Below, in pieces: positions 42,551 through 47,817 of a stretch of 47,817 bases of DNA. Every line of letters begins with the position of its first letter. Within the stretch, counting starts at the first letter, position 1. Made by a program: the position numbers and the translations under genes. Source of the DNA: Chlamydiota bacterium (GTDB lineage: Bacteria; Chlamydiota; Chlamydiia; Chlamydiales; 2-12-FULL-49-11); NCBI GenBank assembly GCA_947478685.1, contig CANJWO010000008.1, positions 1-47,817 of the forward strand. Reading direction: 5' to 3'. The notes beneath the pieces were generated by a model, which worked only from the letters and a program-made list of their open reading frames with translations, made no database searches and was not told the origin of the DNA.

Positions 42551-43352
42551 AACGGCCTACAAATTGATGGAGTTCATAAAGAAGATCCAAAAGAGGGCGA
42601 AGGTTGTCTAGTGGCCACTGACTTTTAGGGTCGCTTTTAGCCAAATCTGGGTTCGGGTGAGTTTCGATAAATACTACATCAGCGCCTGCAGCAATAGCCG
42701 CTTTAGCAAGTGTTGGTATATAGGTTCGGTCTCCGGAGGATGCGTGACCAAGACCTCCTGGAAGTTGAACGGAGTGGGATGCGTCAAAGCAGACAGGGAC
42801 GCCAAAGCCTTTCATGATCGGTATTCCTCTCATATCACAGACAAGGTTGTTATAACCGAAGGAGAAGCCTCTCTCTGTAAGAATAAGATTAGGATTATTC
42901 ATCTCTCTTACTTTTAAGACGACTTGATTCATATCATGTGGCGCTACAAACTGACCTTTTTTCACATTGAGAGGTATACCCGTTTTAGCTGATTCCAAAA
43001 TTAGATCGGTCTGTCTACAAAGAAAGGCTGGGATTTGTATAAGATCAATTACTTCAGCTGCAGGTTTAGCCTGATCCGGTAAATGGATATCAGTTGTAAC
43101 AGGGAGATCAAATTGAGTTTTAACTTTTTGTAAAATTGAGAGGCCCTTCTCAAGACCTGGGCCTCTAAAAGAATTGATAGATGAACGATTAGCCTTGTCA
43201 AAACTCGATTTAAAAATAAAAGGGTAGGGACAAATTTCTTTTAGACGTTCTGCACACTCTAATACTAAGCTCTCGGACTCCATTACGCATGGGCCTAAGA
43301 TAAATACAAGAGGGGCGCCTTGGCCTATTTTTATATCGCCAACTTTAATCAT
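42534..43352 (-). CDS. kdsA: 2-dehydro-3-deoxyphosphooctonate aldolase (KDO-8-P synthase)
   Basis: 272 aa. FILGPCVMESESLVLECAER near 13-32, FKSSFDKANRSSINSFRGPG near 47 (PEP and arabinose-5-P site), PVTTDIHLPDQ near 79, FDASHSVQLPGGLGHASSGD near 187, then ADVVFIETHPNPDLAKSDPK near 216. It makes KDO-8-P, a precursor of LPS. It overlaps dapB by 8 nt and lptC by 17 nt; kdsA next to the lpt genes is also the Chlamydia order. Confidence 0.97.
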   Translation of the reverse strand: MIKVGDIKIGQGAPLVFILGPCVMESESLVLECAERLKEICPYPFIFKSSFDKANRSSINSFRGPGLEKGLSILQKVKTQFDLPVTTDIHLPDQAKPAAEVIDLIQIPAFLCRQTDLILESAKTGIPLNVKKGQFVAPHDMNQVVLKVREMNNPNLILTERGFSFGYNNLVCDMRGIPIMKGFGVPVCFDASHSVQLPGGLGHASSGDRTYIPTLAKAAIAAGADVVFIETHPNPDLAKSDPKSQWPLDNLRPLLDLLYELHQFVGRYETVS

Positions 43353-43980
43353 ATATAGAAGTATACAACCCTGCCGGTTTATTAGAAAGAAAAGTAGCGG
43401 CCATTAGCGCACCTTTTGCAAATGCCTTCCGATCAAAAACTTCATGAGAGAGTTCAATTTTTTCATGCTCGAAAAGTAGCTCAATTTTGTGTACACCAAT
43501 CACAGCACCTTCGCGAATTGAGGTAATTTTAGGATAACTTGGTAGACAATTTGCAAGATCGAGAGCTGTTCCGCTCGGGCTATCTTTTTTTTGCATATGA
43601 TGAATTTCGGTCATCTCATAAGACCCTTCAGGCAATTGTCTAAGGAGTTTTTTCAAAAGGGCGATTCCTATAGAAAAATTAGGGGAGAGAAAAACAGGTA
43701 TTGTTTTGGCAGCAAGATGAATCAGATCTAAATTTTCTTTTGTAAGTCCTGTGATTCCAATTACAATTGGTTTTCTTGCAAGGAGTACTTTAGGGAGGTT
43801 TTTGGAAAGAGCTTCATTTGTAGAAAGATCTAGAACAAGATCGTGACTCTCTAAAAACGGGGTAATATTATTTGGGAGTGAAGAGTTTGGGCTCCCAATT
43901 TGGGTAATTTCAGAAGCGTAGCTTAAGGAAACAATCGCTTTTCCCATTCGCCCTTCCGCACCTATTAGAATAATTTTCAT
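43345..43980 (-). CDS. dapB: 4-hydroxy-tetrahydrodipicolinate reductase DapB
   Basis: 211 aa from the ATG at 43980 (MKIILIGAEGRMGK); the frame extends to a TTG at 44016, but the glycine-rich NAD(P)-binding motif GAEGRMGKAI favours the later start. Active-site motif EIHHMQKKDSPSGTALDLA near 134, and a C-terminal PAGLYTSIYD. It reduces the dapA product on the route to diaminopimelate and lysine. It is shorter than the ~240-270 aa of most DapB, but the catalytic motifs are intact. In C. trachomatis dapB sits with asd-lysC-dapA; here it precedes kdsA. Confidence 0.92.
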   Translation of the reverse strand: MKIILIGAEGRMGKAIVSLSYASEITQIGSPNSSLPNNITPFLESHDLVLDLSTNEALSKNLPKVLLARKPIVIGITGLTKENLDLIHLAAKTIPVFLSPNFSIGIALLKKLLRQLPEGSYEMTEIHHMQKKDSPSGTALDLANCLPSYPKITSIREGAVIGVHKIELLFEHEKIELSHEVFDRKAFAKGALMAATFLSNKPAGLYTSIYD

Positions 43981-44045
43981 CAGTTCATTATATATGATGC
44001 TTGCAAATCTTTTCAATTTTTTGTAAACTCTATCGCAAATGTTAA

Positions 44046-44118
44046 GGACTGATAGCTCAGTGGATAGAGCACCCGCCTTCTAAGCGGGTGGTCGCAGGTT
44101 CGAGTCCTGCTCGGTCCG
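44046..44118 (+). tRNA. tRNA-Arg (anticodon TCT)
   Basis: The 73-nt cloverleaf has acceptor GGACTGA / TCGGTCC plus discriminator G, D-arm GATAGCTCAGTGGATAGAGC, anticodon stem CCGCCT-TCT-AAGCGGG region, and T-arm CGCAGGTTCGAGTCCTGC. The anticodon TCT reads AGA/AGG. CCA is not encoded. Confidence 0.96.
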
Positions 44119-44177
44119 ATTCTTTTAGGTGTAGAAATAACTGGTTTTTAATTGTAAGATGTATACTTTGTGATCAT

Positions 44178-46787
44178 ATGACGGGAAAAAAAGGGTATAT
44201 ATCATTTGAAGGTAGTTATCTCGGGAGCATTCAGTTTGCTCCAGGGAAATTTTCAAAAGCTGTCTATAAAGAGATCGATTCAGAAGATTTTAAAAAATTA
44301 GCTACCTATCAAAAACATGATAGGGTTAATATTATCCTTTTCGATGCAATTCAGTCTGAGAAAGATGAGGTTTTTTTACTCCCCCACGTTATAGATTATA
44401 TCACCCATGTTCGAACGTCTTTATCAACTTATCATTTGACAAGTTTTGAGTTTTGGCTCAATCAGCACCTTGAGATCCCCGATGAAGTAAAGATGAAGGT
44501 AAGGGGGAAGATTGTCGGAAAATCGATTCACAGAAATGAATACCAAAACTTTTTCCCCCTAAGCACAGGGGTCTATTTTCCAGGTTCTCACTACTCTTAT
44601 GGGCATATATCTCCAGATTTAGATACTACAGTTGCTTCCTTTTCCTGCTTTTTGGCAGCGTTTGGAGCAAAAGTAGGTGAGGGCAGACATCATTGGGTTC
44701 TTCCAGGAGGACCTCCAAAAGAGTCGATGGAGATAGATTTTTTCTTTAAAAAAGCCCTTGGTGAGGAAGTTTTTACTGCAATTGGATCAGCAAGTACAAA
44801 ATTTGTAATTTCTGCCTTGGACTTAGTCTCTCAAAAAAATATTATTCGAAAACTAGCCTCAACTCTTACTTATGATATTGATCCTGAAAGAGGTAGACAG
44901 GCTGTTATCCTTGTGGATGAGAGGGGCTGTTATTTAGGCGATTGGAGATCGGTCGATGTTGATCCTGTTCGCTCGATCATCGATAAGTTTAGAAGCTTTC
45001 TCTCAGATTATCAAAACAAGTTTGTAGTTGGCATCATTACCCTCTTTTCGAAAGATCCGTTAGACAGTAAAAATTGGACCGATTTCTTGAATCAAAAATT
45101 TTTAAGCAGATTTAGTGAAAGCTTATCAGCAAGAGAGTTATCTGAGAAACAGCGGATATTACTCGATAAATTTATTAAAGAAGTTCTCTTTATTCCAAAT
45201 GGACTGAATTCGACGATTGGCGAGTTTTTTGAAGTGGCTAAAAGCTTTGGATTTTCTGAGTTACAGGTAAAGCTTGAGAGTGTAAAAAAGAGTGGTCTTT
45301 TTGATAGAAATGGTGAATTGACTGAAAATAGAGCTCTTATATTTAAGAAATTGGAAGAAATTCTACTCTTAGAGAAAGAGGCGTTTCATAGATTCTTCCA
45401 ATACATTGATTCTTTAGAAGCTGCAATGGAAGTTAAAAGAAAAGTTTTAGGACGAGAGCCTAACTATTTAAGTCATTTAGCCGAATTTGATGAGATTGTT
45501 CAGGTCATTAAAGATTATGGTCATCTAACAGTAAATTACCAGGAGAATGGGATACAATATCCGCTTGGGGTGATTTATGCAGACGATGTAAAACGAAAAG
45601 TGATTGCAACGACTTCGTGGAATGATTTTTCTAATCCTGGAGAGACAGATCTTAAAGAGGGTGTTGAGGTAATTAGTTATATTGATCACCATAAAAGTGA
45701 TATCACTACTTCTAGGCCGGCATTTGGAATGGTAAGAGCAGATGCGCAATCAAGTAATTCGATGATTGCAAGGATCAATTTTCAGATTAATGATAGGTAT
45801 TCCACAGGCGGAATGACCAAAGATGAGATTGATGCCGGGATCACAAAGATTTCCAAACAGCTTAATTCTCCTATGAATGTAAGGCTTTTACAGCGACTTT
45901 TACAGAAGAGAAATGCAATAGATACAAAAGAAGATTCATATATCGCAAGAGAGAGAGAGATTTTAGAGTATATTCAATATATTTTTGCTGTTTTGGATGA
46001 TACAGACCTTTTAACAAAGGTTTCAGAATATGATGTTGATGGTATGGCAAGCCTTTTGAATCGGCTTAAATCACTTATGCTTAGAGAAGAAGTCGAGGTT
46101 GTAAATTTTGATGATATCTCAAGAAGTGATGTGGAATTTACAAAGAAAGCGGCTAAAAAATTATTGCAGACTCATGATCTATATTCTTTATACGGTGTGA
46201 TTTATAAGGCAAAAGAAGAGGCTATAGACACTCTTATACAAGAGACCGCTGCGGGCAGAGAGACTCACTTCTTTCAAGACACAAAAGTGCTTGGTAGTGG
46301 GGGATATGCAGCAATAGGTCAGTTCAAGCATTTTGCCAGAAATGAGCCAGTACTTCGCAAGAGTATTACAAATATTCGTAAGGCTTGGTACGAGCGAAGT
46401 CAAAAAACTTTTGAAGAGAGACCTGAAGTTTTATTACACATGTTTATGCTCTCTACTGTCTCTTCTGCGGAAGAACTTTTTTCCGATTCATTAGAGAAGC
46501 CAACATATTCAGATGAAATTTGGTTTTGGATCCCCGATGATAAAAGGGGAGAGCATTACTTAACAAACTTTTTACTAGAGTTTGCAAGGACACCAAAAGC
46601 GGAAAAACAAGAACTCAGCTTTGAATTTTGCGGAAAGGCTAGCCATTATGAGAAAATTTTTACTGAGGCCTTTGAGGGCAAGACGTTCAAGTCAAAGCAT
46701 TCCAAAGGGGAGCCTACAATGGTAATCCTTAAAGTAGCAGTTGGATCGATCAAGTCGCGTAAAACCGATGTTGCGATCTGCCTATGA
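44178..46787 (+). CDS. Very large DHH-superfamily phosphoesterase-like protein
   Basis: 869 aa from the ATG at 44178; the frame is open further upstream but runs into tRNA-Arg. A metal motif YGHISPDLDTTVASF at 141-155 matches the GHxxPDxDT signature of DHH enzymes such as family II inorganic pyrophosphatase. VIYADD near 465 and SYIDHHKS near 500-507 supply further motifs, and SRKT near 859 recalls the SRK motif that ends DHHA2 domains. The set is spread over 720 residues instead of about 300; the segment between first and second motif (about 200-460) is mostly helical. A phosphoester or pyrophosphate-hydrolysing activity is inferred from the motifs; the substrate is unknown. The stop overlaps the next gene by ATGA. 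Confidence 0.7.
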   Translation: MTGKKGYISFEGSYLGSIQFAPGKFSKAVYKEIDSEDFKKLATYQKHDRVNIILFDAIQSEKDEVFLLPHVIDYITHVRTSLSTYHLTSFEFWLNQHLEIPDEVKMKVRGKIVGKSIHRNEYQNFFPLSTGVYFPGSHYSYGHISPDLDTTVASFSCFLAAFGAKVGEGRHHWVLPGGPPKESMEIDFFFKKALGEEVFTAIGSASTKFVISALDLVSQKNIIRKLASTLTYDIDPERGRQAVILVDERGCYLGDWRSVDVDPVRSIIDKFRSFLSDYQNKFVVGIITLFSKDPLDSKNWTDFLNQKFLSRFSESLSARELSEKQRILLDKFIKEVLFIPNGLNSTIGEFFEVAKSFGFSELQVKLESVKKSGLFDRNGELTENRALIFKKLEEILLLEKEAFHRFFQYIDSLEAAMEVKRKVLGREPNYLSHLAEFDEIVQVIKDYGHLTVNYQENGIQYPLGVIYADDVKRKVIATTSWNDFSNPGETDLKEGVEVISYIDHHKSDITTSRPAFGMVRADAQSSNSMIARINFQINDRYSTGGMTKDEIDAGITKISKQLNSPMNVRLLQRLLQKRNAIDTKEDSYIAREREILEYIQYIFAVLDDTDLLTKVSEYDVDGMASLLNRLKSLMLREEVEVVNFDDISRSDVEFTKKAAKKLLQTHDLYSLYGVIYKAKEEAIDTLIQETAAGRETHFFQDTKVLGSGGYAAIGQFKHFARNEPVLRKSITNIRKAWYERSQKTFEERPEVLLHMFMLSTVSSAEELFSDSLEKPTYSDEIWFWIPDDKRGEHYLTNFLLEFARTPKAEKQELSFEFCGKASHYEKIFTEAFEGKTFKSKHSKGEPTMVILKVAVGSIKSRKTDVAICL

Positions 46788-47539
46788 AACATACTATGAG
46801 TCACAAAAAAGAGATCAAATACTACGGTCTTCACTCCTGTCTAGCTCTATTTAAAGCGAGAAAAGATGATATCATCCGAATTTATCTCGATGAGACGAAT
46901 GTAAAGGCATTTAAGTCTGCGCTAAAGTGGTGCAGTGAACATAAAAAAGCATACCACATTGTTTCGGCTGCAGAATTAGAGAAAGTGACAAGCTCAGTCC
47001 ATCACGAGGGTGTATGTATATTAGCAAAAGAACTCGATTTCGTCCCAATGGATGAGGCACTTAAAGAGATTAATTCTAGAAAAGAAAAGTGCTGTCTTCT
47101 CTACTTGGATGGTGTTCAAAACCCTCATAATATCGGATCCATCGTCAGAGCTATGGCCCATTTTGGCATTCCCTATATTTTAGGTGAAAAAGGAAAGCTT
47201 CCATCTATTTCACCTTCTGCCTATCGTATTGCTAAAGGTGGCGCCGAGTTTGTTAGGCTAGTCGCCCTTGATAAACCCCTCGATGCCCTCCGCAAGCTCA
47301 AGCAAAAAGGTTTTTCCCTCGTCACAACATCCTCTCATGGAGGAGTGTCACTCTACAAGCACACATTTCCTGCTCATACAGTAATTATTATGGGGTCAGA
47401 AAGTGAGGGCGTTTCAAAAGAGCTCTTTTCCTTAGCCGCAGACAAAATCCAAATCCCCGGCACCGGAGCCGTTGAAAGCCTCAATGTCGCAATCGCCACA
47501 ACTCTCTGCGTAGCCGAATATTGCCGCCAAAATAGTTAA
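46784..47539 (+). CDS. SpoU/TrmH-family RNA 2'-O-ribose methyltransferase (RlmB-like)
   Basis: 251 aa. An N-terminal L30e-like substrate domain (KYYGLHSCLALFKARKDDII) is followed by the SPOUT trefoil-knot domain: motif 1 LDGVQNPHNIGSIVRAMAHF near 102, motif 2 VIIMGSESEGVSKEL near 204, motif 3 IPGTGAVESLNVAIATTLC near 226. The L30e plus SPOUT order resembles RlmB (23S rRNA Gm2251) and TsnR types; TrmH tRNA Gm18 activity is also possible. Coupled to the DHH-type gene by ATGA; a second ATG lies 12 nt later. Confidence 0.92.
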   Translation: MKHTMSHKKEIKYYGLHSCLALFKARKDDIIRIYLDETNVKAFKSALKWCSEHKKAYHIVSAAELEKVTSSVHHEGVCILAKELDFVPMDEALKEINSRKEKCCLLYLDGVQNPHNIGSIVRAMAHFGIPYILGEKGKLPSISPSAYRIAKGGAEFVRLVALDKPLDALRKLKQKGFSLVTTSSHGGVSLYKHTFPAHTVIIMGSESEGVSKELFSLAADKIQIPGTGAVESLNVAIATTLCVAEYCRQNS

Positions 47540-47598
47540 ATTGCCAAATATGAATGGGTTTATACTATTCTACATTAGTTGTTTAAGAAAATATTTTT

Positions 47599-47682
47599 AC
47601 CACAGAGAGCACAGAGGACACAGAGAAAAAATATCAAATTCTTTGCGCGCAGCGCCTCTGTGCTCTCTGTGTCCTCTGTGGT
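47599..47682. repeat. CACAGAGNN palindromic repeat, copy D
   Basis: Left arm ACCACAGAG-AG-CACAGAG-GA-CACAGAG and an inverted right arm with the two spacer dinucleotides swapped. The hinge AAAAAATATCAAATTCTTTG then GCGCGCAGCGC matches the other copies. It ends 6 nt before the first terminal repeat of the insertion sequence, so the IS sits right beside or within the element. Confidence 0.8.
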
Positions 47683-47688
47683 GGTCCA

Positions 47689-47817
47689 GTTCACCAACAT
47701 GGGTAACACTTTGATTCACCAACATAGGTAACACTTTACAAAAATATGTTATAATAACCTTATATTAAATAATTTATGAGGTTTTTATGGCTTGGGAGAA
47801 TTTTAAAGTGGAACAAC
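47689..47817 (+). mobile_element. Left end of an IS481-like insertion sequence (cut by window edge)
   Basis: Two direct repeats of TTCACCAACATRGGTAACACTTT (47690-47712 and 47715-47737, period 25 bp) precede a transposase-like start codon at 47787. Terminal direct repeats of this type, often within the inverted ends, fit transposase-binding sites. A TATAAT lies at 47749-47754. The right end is outside the window. Confidence 0.6.
47787..47817 (+). CDS. IS481-like transposase, first 10 codons only
   Basis: MAWENFKVEQ is open to the window edge. The M-(A/P)-W-(E/K) opening resembles IS481-family transposases, which continue with a helix-turn-helix and DDE integrase core. Ten residues are too few for certainty; the terminal repeats just upstream add support. 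GAGG lies 8 nt before the ATG. Confidence 0.5.
   Translation, partial: MAWENFKVEQ

Noticed and set aside
44088-44177. Upstream extension of the DHH-type gene
   Set aside because: The extra residues are translated from tRNA-Arg; ATG at 44178 is the first sensible start.

Overview
The window looks like a chromosome segment of an environmental (non-Chlamydiaceae) member of the Chlamydiales. Two blocks of gene order known from Chlamydia support this. One is the type III secretion (T3S) cluster running chaperone, SctD, E, F, G, I, N, O, P, Q, Pkn5, SctC. The other is clpX-clpP-tig-tRNA-Gly-SNF2 helicase-mreB-pckA. The DNA is AT-rich and many genes overlap by 4 nt (ATGA). All assignments come from reading motifs and gene order; no database search was run.

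Region 1 (1-17.5 kb, minus strand) is a T3S apparatus cluster. Read in the transcribed direction it encodes a class I chaperone, SctD (two FHA domains), SctE, the needle SctF, its co-chaperone SctG, the inner rod SctI, the ATPase SctN, the stalk SctO, SctP, two long paralogous membrane proteins, a second SctP-like protein, SctQ split into two overlapping genes, a Pkn5-type kinase fused to a decayed PP2C/SpoIIE-like domain, and a secretin SctC with 85-residue tandem repeats that runs off the left edge. The two membrane proteins are the most unusual content. Each reads as a Cache-like sensor joined to a pentameric ligand-gated ion channel (pLGIC)-like module with an FPFD motif and four C-terminal helices, and both lie inside the T3S operon.

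Region 2 (17.6-25.1 kb, plus strand) is the likely translocon and effector side. Three small charged proteins share one layout and come first. Then comes a four-gene operon with a near-consensus promoter at 18960 and a hairpin terminator at 23295. It encodes two small Ser/Thr/Gln-rich proteins, a YopB/CopB-like hydrophobic translocator and a second translocator candidate. A separate gene with its own promoter encodes a possible proline-tailed effector.

Region 3 (25.1-36.7 kb) is housekeeping: ClpX, ClpP, trigger factor, tRNA-Gly(GCC), a roughly 770-nt gap without a convincing gene, a SWIM/SNF2 helicase, MreB, GTP-dependent PEP carboxykinase and an unknown protein.

Region 4 (36.8-47.8 kb) holds ndk, two LPS-core glycosyltransferases, an AAA ATPase with a nuclease-like tail, an envelope operon (dapB-kdsA-lptC-lptA-lptB), tRNA-Arg(TCT), a very large DHH-type phosphoesterase-like protein, a SpoU-family RNA methyltransferase, and the left end of an IS481-like insertion sequence.

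Several intergenic gaps carry palindromic repeats built from CACAGAGNN units (2.6-3.0, 13.5 and 47.6 kb). Two of these copies also share flanking sequence, so the full element is longer than the palindrome. A second repeat family (GCGCAAAG type) lies between sctO and sctN, and a long imperfect inverted repeat sits directly upstream of sctC.
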